Source: Glossina fuscipes (taxonomy: Eukaryota; Arthropoda; Insecta; Diptera; Glossinidae). Taken from it: a stretch of 64,000 nucleotides of DNA. The stretch covers positions 37,135 to 101,134 of the forward strand of contig NW_023998606.1 in the NCBI RefSeq assembly GCF_014805625.2. Reading direction: 5' to 3'. Below the pieces are notes generated by a model that saw nothing but the letters and a program-made list of their open reading frames with translations, made no database searches and had not been told where the DNA came from. This document shows positions 47,101-57,999 of the stretch, piece after piece (positions within the stretch are counted from its first letter, which is position 1; each line of letters starts with the position of its first letter). Made by a program: the position numbers and the translations under genes.

Positions 47101-47479
47101 TCTTGGTTTTAAAGTTAACTAGACTGACTGCTGACGATCACATCAACTTTACAATTATGAAAATACCTACTATTCCACGGAAACTTGTACTTTCTTCTTA
47201 TGTTTTTGGTCCTGTTGAACCTAAATTTAGGTTGATCGCATGTTTTTTCGTACGATGTAAATGTTAATATAGTACAGTATTGATGTATACGGTAACCACA
47301 ACTATGTCGTTAATTGAGAGAATTTCTGCCCCTAGCCGAGCTTCACAAGCATTAAAAGTGAGCATTTTCATTTTAAAAAACGCCACAACGATCTGGAATC
47401 CAAAACAGATGACACGCATCTAAATCAGAAATAGTTAACATGTTATGGAATTCAAATATATACATATTGCGAGTAAATT

Positions 47480-48185
47480 TTTTTTAATTAAGGTCTGGGC
47501 GGATCTGCTGTCGGAAATTTATGCCCTGTAAACTATCATCTGAAAGAAGACGGTCTGATGATTTTGACTTTCAGAATTTCTTAAGAATAGGCAGTTCATC
47601 AGATAGGCCTCTAAAGATGGGAACCAGTGTGGAGAGCGAGAGAGCCGTACATGGTCTTAGTAGCTTGTTTTGAATAGATTCTTTTGGTAACATAGTTAGG
47701 AAGGTTACAAGTGGTGGAGAGGAAAAATCCTATTTTTGGGCGGATAAGTGATTTGTAAATTGTGAGTGCTTTTCTTGGGGCACCCCGTATGAAGGCAAGC
47801 CATCAAATTGACGATGTTAGATCGGCACTTACAGTCATTGAGAAATTCAAAGTAGTGTTATTGAACGGTTAGACTTGCATTGGTGATCATGCCGAAAAAT
47901 TTAATTGAAGTATGAGCTTTCTGCAACCTTTTGCAAAATATATTGCATTCGTTTTATTTGGGTTGAAGTTAAGGTTAAGACATAAGGAAATGCATCAAAA
48001 CAGAGGTTAACTTTAGAAGCAAGATTTTTAGATGCTTCTTTAAAAGATTTACTAGCAGCAATCATCAGCATTTTTTTGCGTTGCCGTCCCAAAATTGATG
48101 GAACTTGGTGGCATATAGATTGGAGAGGACAGGTATCAAGTAGGTTTTTTCTTAAATGTAAGACAGTCTTTAACAACTGTATCAA
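47480..48185 (-). pseudogene. LINE family B-like RT C-terminal remnant in Khc intron 1
   Basis: Minus-strand readings GAPRKALTIYKSLIRPKIG (about 47800-47740) and CFDAFPYVLTLTS align with LPPRKALNVYKSIVRSNIE and LCADLNLTFNP of family B. Much more diverged than B1 and B2, so it is an older insertion or a related family. Same strand as Khc. Confidence 0.6.
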
Positions 48186-48439
48186 TACATGATTGTTTTA
48201 AACTAAATTACACGTCTCATTTTAAAATATCAGTACTGATATACTAGGTGCTTGCATGTATTTTGATCAGCAACATTTATTAGTGCAAACGACAACGTAA
48301 TTGGAAGTATCAATATACACAACATTTAAATTCGATGATCTTGCCCTTCCTTCTTGACATAAAAAGAGTTTTGCATTTAGTATTAGGTGTTTGAAAAAAT
48401 GTTCACGAGAGAGAAAATGATAAACCAATAGGAAATACC

Positions 48440-49027
48440 AGTATAATAATGGTTGAATTCGATGGCTTTGACCTTCTCTACATAAAATAACAATTTTCCA
48501 ATTAACATTATTGACTCATTCACCGTACAACGCTAATCATGAACCGTTTAAAATTCTTTTTTTTCCAAATTCATGTTGTTTATTTGAAGAAAGCTGCTGT
48601 CGAAGCCCACCAAACAAGTTGAGAGGCTTAAGGTGATGTTGCTCCATCACATCCCAATTGTCGGTTTTGTCTTCAACGGTTTAGAAGTGCCGGCACGAAT
48701 TGAATGAAAATTCCGATTTACAGGCACTTGTTACAAGAGTTAGCCAGGATACAGTGCTGCAACTCGAATAGGAAGTTCTGCCAAGCGTACTCACCAGACA
48801 TGGCGTCTCCTGATTACACTTGTTCAGATGCACGCGGATTTGCTGAACTGAAGAAGAGTGAAAATGGTTCGGTGGATGGATCGCTGCCAAACCAGTATAA
48901 GTTCTTTCGACATGATATCGGCATGTTACCAAAAATATTGTAAAATGACGTAGAAAATGATGGAAGCTATTTTGATTAACATTGTACCAATTTTCCACAA
49001 TAAATGCTTATTTCAAGTGAAAAATCA
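48440..49027 (+). pseudogene. Old mariner-like transposase remnant
   Basis: The end of a mariner transposase is readable at 48795-48975: YSPDMASPDY (third catalytic Asp region), then KFFRHDIGMLPK and NDVENDGSYFD. Upstream parts are scrambled by indels. Different lineage from the 35290 mariner. Flanked by repeated CGCTAATCATGAA at 48529 and 49053, shared with the next entry. Confidence 0.65.
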
Positions 49028-49330
49028 TTGAGCAATTCAGTGCATACAAGCGCTAATCATGAAACGCTCAAAATTTCATTTTCGTTTACTTTTATGTGAT
49101 CTGAAGACATCCTTTTAGAAGCTTTTGTCTGTGCTGGTCCACCATGTGCCAGTTGTCACTGTTACCGTTCGAATGGGAAGAATGGAAAGCGTACTCACAA
49201 TGTAGAAACTCCTCATTATTTTATATTGTACCACTTTTTCTCAGCAAATTACCGTTTGAAGCGAAAAAATGATCAAAGTACATGCAAGCCCTTGATAAGA
49301 ATTATATGAATCGTATGAAACTGCAGCCGT
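49028..49330 (+). mobile_element. Internally deleted relative of the old mariner, in tandem
   Basis: Starts with the same CGCTAATCATGAAACG segment, keeps a piece of the transposase end (CGAATGGGAAG..GCGTACTCAC) and the 3' part (GTACCACTTTTTCTCAGCAAAT..). Relative to its neighbour the middle is missing. Looks like a MITE-like derivative or a partial duplication. Confidence 0.5.
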
Positions 49331-51453
49331 TGTGATATTCACCGGGAGGTTTTTATTTTCTTAAGCGTCACTACATCTTTACATGTAATGATTGCACCAA
49401 GAGGCCTTGCAGAATGGCTGCTCAATGGTAAGATGGGATTAATAACTTGATCCCTACTGATTCCATTAACTTGTGTGTCAGTTTAGTGGTAATCCTTGAT
49501 ATATATTGTACTTCACGATAACAACTAGTTTCTGAATCATTAGCATTAGTTACTAAGCAAACTATATTTTTTAATATCTAAGATATTTGCTCATCGCTAT
49601 GTATATGGGTTTTTAAGTATCAAACAGACGTACATTTAAGGACCTTACACGCTCAGTTTTCCTGCTTATCACTCGAAGAAATGCTATATACTAATTTTCG
49701 CATTTGATTTGTAACATTACATTATTTCAAAAAGAAAAGGATGTATTTTTGTAAAACGTGTTGTTTGCAATTATAACTGCAATCACAAAATGTAAATAAA
49801 AATTATATTTTTTAATTGCATTTCTTTATTTATCAATCAAAAAATGTAACACGGAATACTAATTCTCTAAGCACTAATTGTGTTAGTTATGCGATCGCGA
49901 ATAATTTTGGAACAAATAATTAAATAATGCCGATAAATATCTGAATTAAATTTTTTTTTTGAAGCCCTCACAAGATTGTATGATTCTTATGATAAAAATA
50001 AGAGAAAAAAGCCTTTTCTTACAGCTTGGCTCAGTTTTTTTTTTTATATGTTGAAGGTGTGCTTCTGGCTAAATCTCAGTCCTTCCTTAAGTTCGACTTC
50101 TTGATCGATATATGCGTCAAATTTCAACACACAACGCAGAATATCATCGTTAATATTAAGGATGATATAAATAATGATAAGCAAACGTTAAACATAGAGC
50201 ATTACGCTTTGCAATATTAACGTAAACGTTGCATTAATTCTGGCAGCAGATAAGTTGCATGAACGATTCTTTGCTGGTAAACCATTTCAAATTCTCTTTA
50301 ATACCGGGACATTAACGAGGAAACAGGATAACAAAAAGCAAGTAAGAAAATTAAATTCAGTCGGAGCCGAATCTTTTATACCTACCACCGTTATCCTAAA
50401 AAAGACAAAAGAAGTAAAAGAACAAAATTTTCGTGATGTTTGAGATGGTGTAGGCGCAGTTGATTTTTCCTATTTTCAAAATAAAAGTTTTTGTCGTGTA
50501 GGCATATGGTCGTGCTAATCTAGTATTTTGCTCTACTTCTACGTCGTTTGTTTTCGTGATAAAAAGCCAAAAATAATACCTAAAGGCACATTTTCCATGA
50601 TATGTCGATAAAATAGATACCTAGGTCAACGTGATCCACTCGATCCAATTCGTTTTTAGTAGCGCCCGTACTTGGGCCGAAGCGCATCAATGCATCGTCA
50701 AAATATCGACAAAATTGCAACTTGTAGGTGGAGTGCAAACACACATGGGCAAAAATCTTAAATCGATCTATTCTAACATTATTTCAATTACTGTTTATCT
50801 AACTCTTATTTATTAATCTGTTTTAAGTAGCGGTCGTGTCTCAATGTTTAGTGCATCAGTATTTGTAAGTTTATGCATATGCATATAAATCATATGAGTC
50901 ATGAATGTGGGTTGGGAGTAAAAGTTTGAAAACTTTTCCTTTTCCCTTTTTACTCAATATTACATTAAGTCTCATTTCCTTAAGAAATGCATACATACAT
51001 TTTTGAATTCATTAAAATTGGCGCAGATTCTTTTAACAAATACTTCGTACTCAGTACTTTACTCAGATATTATTTTAAATATATGTTGTGCAGAACCCAT
51101 ACAGCACTCTTGTAGATAAGCAAGCGCTTCACAACTGGAAATCGCATCTATCCACTAAAAACAGTAATGTTCTATTATATACCCTCAAGCCCCTTACTTA
51201 ATCCTTCTTCCAGTGTTTTAAGGAGTGTAGCTATTTGCTTAGTATAATAAAATGGAAGCACTTTTGTTTAATAATTTAACATTTGTTAATTTTTATTTGT
51301 CCTTATGTGCACATAAAACTTCTTGTTAACGAGAGAAAGGACCGACCAAGCAACAACAAAATGATGTCATTCTACAATCAAACATAACCCTAAAAATGAA
51401 AACTTCTGTGTTCATTTACAAACGCGATAGGGAATTATTTAAAAAAGGCTTAC
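49331..51453. other. Khc: Khc intron 1, distal part
   Basis: AT-rich. 50370-50720 contains a dispersed fly repeat (GTCGGAGCCGAATCTTTTATACC, and AAAATAAAAGTTTTTGTCGT shared with 20267-20300). The intron ends at the exon 1 donor G|GTAAGC (51453). No alternative exon recognised. Confidence 0.6.
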
Positions 51454-51600
51454 CGCTATAGATAAACAATTTTCTTCAGCGCTGTTAGGAAACTTCACAA
51501 TAAACTTTGAGCCGGCCTTTTCTTCGCTATCGTTAAGTGGACGAAAACGGCAGACAACTTTAATGCTATCCTCAGCTGGTATTTCACGTTCCGCAGACAT
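51454..51600 (-). CDS. Khc: Kinesin heavy chain, coding exon 1 (start)
   Basis: ATG at 51600 in a TAGAAAATG context begins MSAEREIPAEDSIKVVCRFR, matching the Drosophila start residue for residue. 49 codons, ending SIA with a GCG|GTAAGC donor, phase 0. Contains the first motor strand and the RFRPLN nucleotide-pocket motif. The whole CDS is the complement of exons 51600-51454, 44513-44054, 43994-42115 and 42046-41606: 975 residues, the same length as in Drosophila melanogaster. The first intron is 6940 bp and full of transposon remnants. Confidence 0.98.
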
Positions 51601-52427
51601 TTTCTAGCACAATGTTTTTATTTATATATTATTTATTCAATTGTTTTTATAAAGTTCTTTTAAATGGAACACCACAAGCACCTGGTTTCCTCTAAAAAAT
51701 TTCAATTTTATTAAAATTTCAAAAATTCAATTGCATTGTTAAGCTGATTTCGTGTCGAGCAGTCACTACACATTTTCTGACATAATATTTCAGTATTTAC
51801 ACTTACAGGCAAATTCTAGCCCCTAATTTTTTTCGTATACGTGTGATCTGCTGACATATGTATGTGAACTGTGAAGAAAAAGTAATGAATTAATTCCTGC
51901 ATGATGAGGAAAGCTCCATAGGAGTGCAATTTAAGGGAAAACGCAGGAAACTTCGGAAAATTTGGATGTAGTTCATTATACTTTTTCCGAAAAATGCTGT
52001 GAAGTGTTAAACATATTGGAGCGAAAAAGAAAAAATCAAATATTAGAAACATATGCTGTTTAAATTCGATGATTTTTAATTTTGTAATACATTTTGCACT
52101 CATATTCATTTAACTTCGCAACATAAGATCTCTTGTTCATGGGATTTTTTATGCACAGTATTTGTCTTTTTACTATTGAAATTGAATAGAAAATGAAAAT
52201 TAATCGAAATTCTTTTTAGGTATGGCAACAGAAAAAATATTTCACGCACAGACATGCATACGCACAAAACATACAATGAATAGTTTATATCGTTACTATT
52301 TCATAGAAAGACAATAAAGCAGATCGCACGTATCTTTTTATAAATTATAATCACTATAAAATATCTGTGTGTCTTATAGATATTTATTGATAAATATACT
52401 TATATTTAAAATATATAAAAATTTTCA
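51601..52427. other. Khc upstream region
   Basis: Should contain the Khc 5' UTR and promoter. A possible 5' UTR acceptor TTTTTTAG lies at about 51690-51697 (minus strand). No core promoter element can be fixed without transcript data. Confidence 0.4.
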
Positions 52428-52541
52428 CTATATGACTCGTCGATTGACAAACCAATAAGCAGCAGACAACAAATACGTGACGAACGATGTGGCCAGAAAG
52501 TTGAAGAAGGCTGTGTACTCATGGTGGCGTTTAGTTTTCAT
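52428..52541 (-). CDS. 37-residue single-pass membrane protein ORF (candidate smORF gene)
   Basis: ATG at 52541, TAG at 52428-52430. The peptide has a basic/polar N-terminus (MKTKRHHEY), a hydrophobic span of about 22 residues (TAFFNFLATSFVTYLLSAAYWF), and a short basic end (VNRRVI). Third positions are mostly G or C (GCC, TTC, CTG, GTC, ACG), unlike the AT-rich DNA on both sides, which argues for real coding. The frame stays open upstream to about 52690 but is AT-rich there, so I choose the ATG. It lies 828 bases upstream of the Khc ATG on the same strand. I do not recognise the family. The architecture recalls small SERCA-type or other micropeptides, but that is resemblance only. It could also be the last exon of a longer gene. 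Confidence 0.6.
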   Translation of the reverse strand: MKTKRHHEYTAFFNFLATSFVTYLLSAAYWFVNRRVI

Positions 52542-52880
52542 AATAAATGCAATATTAAAATTGCTAATTTTATCCTGCGTATCTATTTGTTTAAAGTTAA
52601 CTTCTTTTCCCCTAATATAGCATTTAATACGTACTTTTAATGTAATAATCCTTTCATTAGAATAATGTTTCTGCCTTTTTTTTATCTATTTTGATTTGAC
52701 TTGGCTGCATTGTCAAATATATTTATATATATATATAAAATTTGTCTTGTTTAGCTTTGTTGAGCAATATGAACATTCAAACAAGCCAAATTGATAAATT
52801 AATGGATAACACTAACAATAGCTGCAACATCAAACAAATCTATACAAACTGTGCAGCGCATATTAGTAAAAAGAAACACG

Positions 52881-53060
52881 CTTATCCGCCTGAGTGGCTG
52901 AGTGGGCAAGACTTTTGACTAGTAACTCAATGGTCGCGGGTTCAAATCTCAAGTGCAATAGGGTTTTTAATAAAGTCGAAAGCCTTAGATGCTAGTACTT
53001 TAAGACTTTAGTCTTAGAATTTATTGTCTGGCTAAATTTACAATAGTAATAATAATAAAA
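52881..53060 (+). mobile_element. tRNA-derived SINE, copy 2
   Basis: A box-like TGGCTGAGTGG at 52895-52905 and B box GGGTTCAAATCTC at 52938-52950, 43 bases apart, form an internal RNA polymerase III promoter. The body matches copy 1 (GCCTTAGATGCTAGTACTTTAA), and the tail is AATAGTAATAATAATAAA. A direct repeat AAACACG at 52874-52880 and 53061-53067 looks like the target duplication. Not a functional tRNA: the 3' half of the acceptor stem is absent. Confidence 0.85.
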
Positions 53061-53067
53061 AAACACG

Positions 53068-53783
53068 GGTAAAGCAGTGACATTGTAGAGAAACAAAAAT
53101 TATTAGAAGTGGTTAATTGCTTCCTGACTAAAAAAGAAAGAAAGAAATTTCAATTTTTTGTACAACGCACTAAAGAAGCGATAGTTGCCTTTTTGTTGAC
53201 TTGTATATATTTTTAAATAAAACAACCACACAAGTAAGGAACTAGATCGGTACTGCATAACTTCTAATGTATTTATATAGAGCTGTGGCTGTACTTTGTA
53301 CCGCCCGGGTAGCCCAGCTACATTTACAAAAGTAAATTATAATTAATTTTTCAACATAACGGGATCACTAAAGGCATGATGTAACACAACCGGTCACGGT
53401 CCGTTCAGTCACCGTCCGTGGCTATACCACACACACGCACGCACTTACCTCCTCGTTGCGAAATCTCCTATACTTCTACCTCATTAATGTCATAATGGAT
53501 TTTTTTACATATAATTAGGTATTTATTTTTTTTCTAATTTTTAAGCCAAATATAAATTAATACATATTTTTTTAAAATATTTTTTTTAGTTTTCGTTTAA
53601 TTTTGTGTAATTAATTCCGCTTCTCGACGCGTTTCTTACTTGGTGTGATGTTATTTTTCCTTCACAAGCTAGCTTCTTTATAATTCTTGTCCCTTTTTTT
53701 TGGCAATTTGTAAAAGACTGGCACAAAATTCACTCTGGTTTTTGTTTTTTTATATATACGACGTTCAATTAGTAATATAAATA
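53068..53783. other. AT-rich spacer
   Basis: CA-rich patch near 53431-53446; no gene seen. Confidence 0.4.
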
Positions 53784-55110
53784 TGGCATCTCGTTTAAGA
53801 GATGGTGCTAAACAGTCAGATTTAGTAAAACATTTGCTTCACACACTGGACCCTGTGCCCGCAGAATTTTCAAGCTCTTGAGATATTAGTTTATACTTCA
53901 TGGAACCACAAATTTCAATAGCAAGAAGTCCCGTTAATATAAAGTTTTGTGGGCCCAAGAAGTTGAAGCTGTAAAATTTAACTGAATTGCCTTTCGATGG
54001 TTCGAAACGAGCATATTCCAAATTGAGTCCATTATTTAGGCCACATAAAATTGGCACTGAAACTGATCACTTAGCTTCATCGGCTAGTAACAAAGATCCC
54101 TCGCCTGTTAATTCTGAACAAAAATCTGAACTAAAAGGTCAAGTTAAAACAAATACATCGACCACACAAAGCAAATCATCTGTTAGCAGAATATCTTTTT
54201 GTAGGCTATACTTTGATATAACTCAGTTCGTGAATGAAGCTTCACACAGTCTGTCCGAAAATCATTCTGAAACCTTACCATGTACGCTTACGAGATTACA
54301 ATACAGTTAAACCCAGAAAAGCCCATGAAATTTTGTCTTCTTCTGCAGTTTACGAAAGACCTAAGCGGTTCATCAGCTGCTTAAGTTGCGTTTGGAAATT
54401 TGCCCCAAACAACAGAAGACAATTTTGCTGCACGGGTTTTTTAACGTTCCCTCAAGTGATTTGCAACTATTTGATGTGGTAGTAGTATGGTTGATACCAG
54501 TGCATCTGTTTCGTTTTCCTGGCGATTATACAAAAAGGTTTCCTCAGGAAAATAAATATCCTGGGAAGGAGTTCGCTGTATCTTCGAGGACAGCTGACGA
54601 CAGCAGACATATTAGTTTTAGAGGAAAACTAATGCTAGAACAAAATTTGTATCTAAAAATTAACTTTATTCGACCCTTTCGCCGAAGATCCTTTGTGAAA
54701 ATATATCCTCCTCGTCCATTGGCTAGATAGACATTGAAATCACAAGGTTTCAATTTCTCAATTACACAGCGAAAAGGAAATCAACACGTACCGTCTCATT
54801 GATTGCTTCGTATTCTTTCCGAAGACTTGGAGAAAATTAACAATTTGGGTTTGCATAATTTATGTTAGAAGAATAATTTGACTATAATTGATACGCTACT
54901 ACTTATATACAACTTGCGTACAAATCTAGTTGCTTGTCAGGTTGGACAAACCGTCTTTAGAAGATATTTTGCCCAAAGCCGTTTATTGGATCTCTCTATA
55001 ATAGTAACTTTGCAAATCAATTTGAAAATGCCAAAGTTGTAGCTAAGCATAGGTTGCGCTATTATGATCTTAAAAGAAAGACCTTAAAAGTGAAAGGATA
55101 GGTATATCCC
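53784..55110 (+). pseudogene. Ty3/gypsy-like polyprotein remnant
   Basis: Opens with MASRLRDGAKQSDLVKHLLH (stop after ~32 codons). A Ser/Thr/Lys-rich open stretch runs 53987-54310. At 54490-54545 the reading MVDTSASVSFSWRLYKKV looks like an aspartic protease with D-T-G-A changed to D-T-S-A. At about 55020-55085 AKHRLRYYDLKRKTLKVKG resembles integrase C-terminal segments. RT and the integrase core are missing. Heavily frameshifted; family call from motifs only. Confidence 0.45.
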
Positions 55111-55249
55111 ACGCCAAAGAATTACGAATTTAATCCTTACACTAGCAGCTCTCGTCTTCTGATGTTATTCTAATTAAGACAATGACTATCCTGAGTCCAA
55201 ACAAATCTATGATAAGAATAGCGAAATAAATGAAAATAAATAAAAGAAA

Positions 55250-55400
55250 AGCTACCATGGGGGTTATCATCGCTTTTTTCCAGCAATTAGGAAATAAGCA
55301 AGTCGTTATTATGCGATTAAACATATCAGTCAAAGGTAAGATAACACCGTAGAGAACTAGTTTTAAAATATTTGATACCGATGTTATCATGACCGACAAA
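55250..55400 (-). pseudogene. LINE reverse transcriptase scrap
   Basis: Minus-strand LPLTDMFNRIITTCLFPNCW followed by KKAMITP fits the segment before the first RT motif in Jockey-like LINEs. Nothing coherent follows. Isolated fragment. Confidence 0.5.
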
Positions 55401-56559
55401 GTGAGGGAATTAAAACGTTTGACGGTATCTATATATTATTTCGTTATTCACAAGCAAGGGACGATTGCTACAAATAGAATTAGATTAGATAGAAAAGTGA
55501 TCAATCAATATATCAGGACTAACGTCACACAATCGACATTACGAATTTCAAGTTTTCTTTGTATTTATTTAATTACTTGTCTAGCTTTTTATTTGTTTAT
55601 TCAGTTAAATTTTGGTAGTCACATGAAAATTCTATATCTATTTTTATGCGAATGCCCTCGCGACTTGAAAATCCGTCAGACCAAGTACAGTAAGATTAAT
55701 AATTACCGGGGCATCTATATTGGTTATCATACATAGACTGAGTGTTCTAGTAAGGTCTGACAAGCGAAGGGAATAGGCGCTTGCCGACATAGGGATCGTA
55801 AAATTCCTTACGCCAATGTTTTGTAAAACACAATAACGGCTTCGCCTGATAAACGCAACCTCGGCACCAATGAAACACCAAAATCGCGCGTTACCAAACT
55901 CGTGACTATCAATAACATATTGCGAATGCAATTAGTTACAGGAAATCCTGAGTAAAGCTTCTAACTAACGCTTCCAGTCAATCTAACGTGATTATATATC
56001 CACAGGTTTCAGACCTAGATCTGAATCTTGTGTTAAATTCAAAAACGATCCTAACTGGCTGCGTAAATATCAACATAAATATCAACACAAATGTCGAAAA
56101 AATTTAGAAAATGCGAAAAACCGTATTCTTTTCTGAGATTAAGAAACCAACCAGGTAAGAAAATTCTAATTTTAGGGTACTACGTGTTTATTGATATTTT
56201 TATATTACATAATTTATGATATTTTAACCAAGTCTTTCAAGTTTTGTTTTCCATTTATTGGAGATTTATTAATTAAACTTTATTCTAGTGACGTGTTCCA
56301 GCGTGCATTGAAGGTTAGCAAAGATTCAAGACTAATTTATTACAAGTTGGTTTATTTAATCTATCAGCTACGATTTCGTTATAATTGTATTGTTTATATT
56401 AGTGCCATTTTAAGTTTGGATTGTGGTTAATTTGAATGTGTTGTGATTTTTGTGAGTTCTGTACATTATTGTTATAAGTCATTATGGGGAGAAATATTGG
56501 GATACAATTGTAACGGTCAAATTTCGGGTGTGTTTAGAAATGCTTACACTTCGCTGGTG
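55401..56559. other. Intergenic DNA, nothing recognised
   Basis: Open frames at 55389-55736 (+) and 55644-55931 (-) overlap each other and lack domains. Confidence 0.4.
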
Positions 56560-57260
56560 TTATATTTTGTTGTGTGGAAAATCGTGCAAGGAAACCGCAA
56601 AGTAAAGGTAAGGTTTAGTTTAAAAACATCAATCCACAACGCTATTTAAGGAAAATCGTGCAAGAAAACCAGCAAAGTTTTGATGTTTAACTACGTTTTT
56701 AAGACTGTTTAAGACTGTTTATGAAGGTTTATACAAGTTTTATATAACTCCGCTCAATTTTGAAGTGTTTGTAAGTGTTGTGAGGACCCAAGGTCATCCT
56801 TCGTTAGGAGTGCTAGGTTAAGGTAAGATAGAAATAGAATAAGAATAGATTAAGATAGGATAGGAATAGAATCAGAATAAATTAAGATAGGATAGCAACA
56901 GCATAACAATAGAATAGGGTGGAATAGGCTAGTTTTAGTTAAGTTAGTCGAGAGTAGACCCTCGAGTAGAGGAGTCGTGTTAGAGGAGTCGAGAAGAGAA
57001 GTCGTGTTTGAGAAGCCGAGAGCAGGATATCAAGTAGCGAAGTCGGGTATAGACAGGCAGTTTTGATTAAGTGAATAATTAATTATGGAATAAGTGAAGA
57101 GTCTTTGTGAATATAAATGTCTTGCGTTATCCTTCCCTGGGTAGCTGAGCTGCCCCAGCTTTAGGAAATGGGACGAAACGTTCTCGCAGTGTTTAAGACC
57201 ATTTAAGACTGTTTAGAACTGTTTATAAAGGTTTATAACATCTCGGGCGAGAAGTTATAA
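56560..57260. repeat. Repeat-rich block with direct repeats and purine-rich core
   Basis: GGAAAATCGTGCAAGRAAACC occurs at about 56576 and 56650. GTTTAAGACTGTTT-type units occur at 56695-56725 and again at 57190-57225. Between them, 56820-57000 is a purine-rich array of AGATAGGATAG- and AGGAGTCG-like words. It could be a decayed LTR or a satellite seed; no coding. Confidence 0.5.
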
Positions 57261-57999
57261 ATGCAGCTGCCGGCGGACGAAAAGATAACCAGTAAAGCGG
57301 GTTAACGGATTAACAATGAAACCAGAATCTTAGATTATAGTATTATGTAATAATATATAACAATAGTAATATGCTTGTAAAAAGGTATACTGAGATAGAT
57401 TGTAAGTAATCCTTACCTTAAGGAAATTGATTGGAGATAAAAGAATCTAGAAGTGTAAACGTACAAGTGTATTTCTCTCAAAAAAGAAAGAAAATTCACA
57501 TTCTGGTGATGCGAACTGTGGAAAGAAATGGAAAGAATTTCGTAACAATATATTGTTGTCCTCATATGTTCTCGGTTTGCGCTAATAAACAAGAGCCATA
57601 CTGCAAGTTAACCTAAAAGAAAACTAGTCCCATTTTTGTTTTATTTATGTACGCAAATTATTTAGTTACTTACAAATGAAACCCAGCTAAACTAAATTAC
57701 CAGCCGAATTGAATTGAGTCTTAGAAGAAAATCTTGTAACAATTAATATTAAAAACTAATACAAAGTATAAATAAATAACAAGTAGGAAAGTTGTATTTG
57801 GCAGAGGCTGATTCTCTCCATACCCTATGTTTTTCGCATTCTATCTTCCAAGTTCTTTTATTTGATACCAATATCATTAGTATTATTAAGAAAAAAGTAA
57901 TCGCGACTATTCGTCTTAGAATTAATCCATTTTTTTTGATTTACTTTCATAAATTTTAACAAGTACCGCGTAAGTAAATTAGTTAAGCCAATTTGAAAC
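57261..57999. other. Intergenic DNA, nothing recognised
   Basis: No supported feature. Confidence 0.4.

Noticed and set aside
52542..52690. N-terminal extension of the 37-residue ORF
   Set aside because: The frame is open, but it has no ATG and AT-rich codons; the shift in third-position composition occurs at the ATG I chose.
52895..52950. Functional tRNA gene
   Set aside because: A and B boxes are present, but the acceptor stem does not close and the sequence continues into a body shared with the copy at 36765-36957 and a TAA tail, so it is a SINE.
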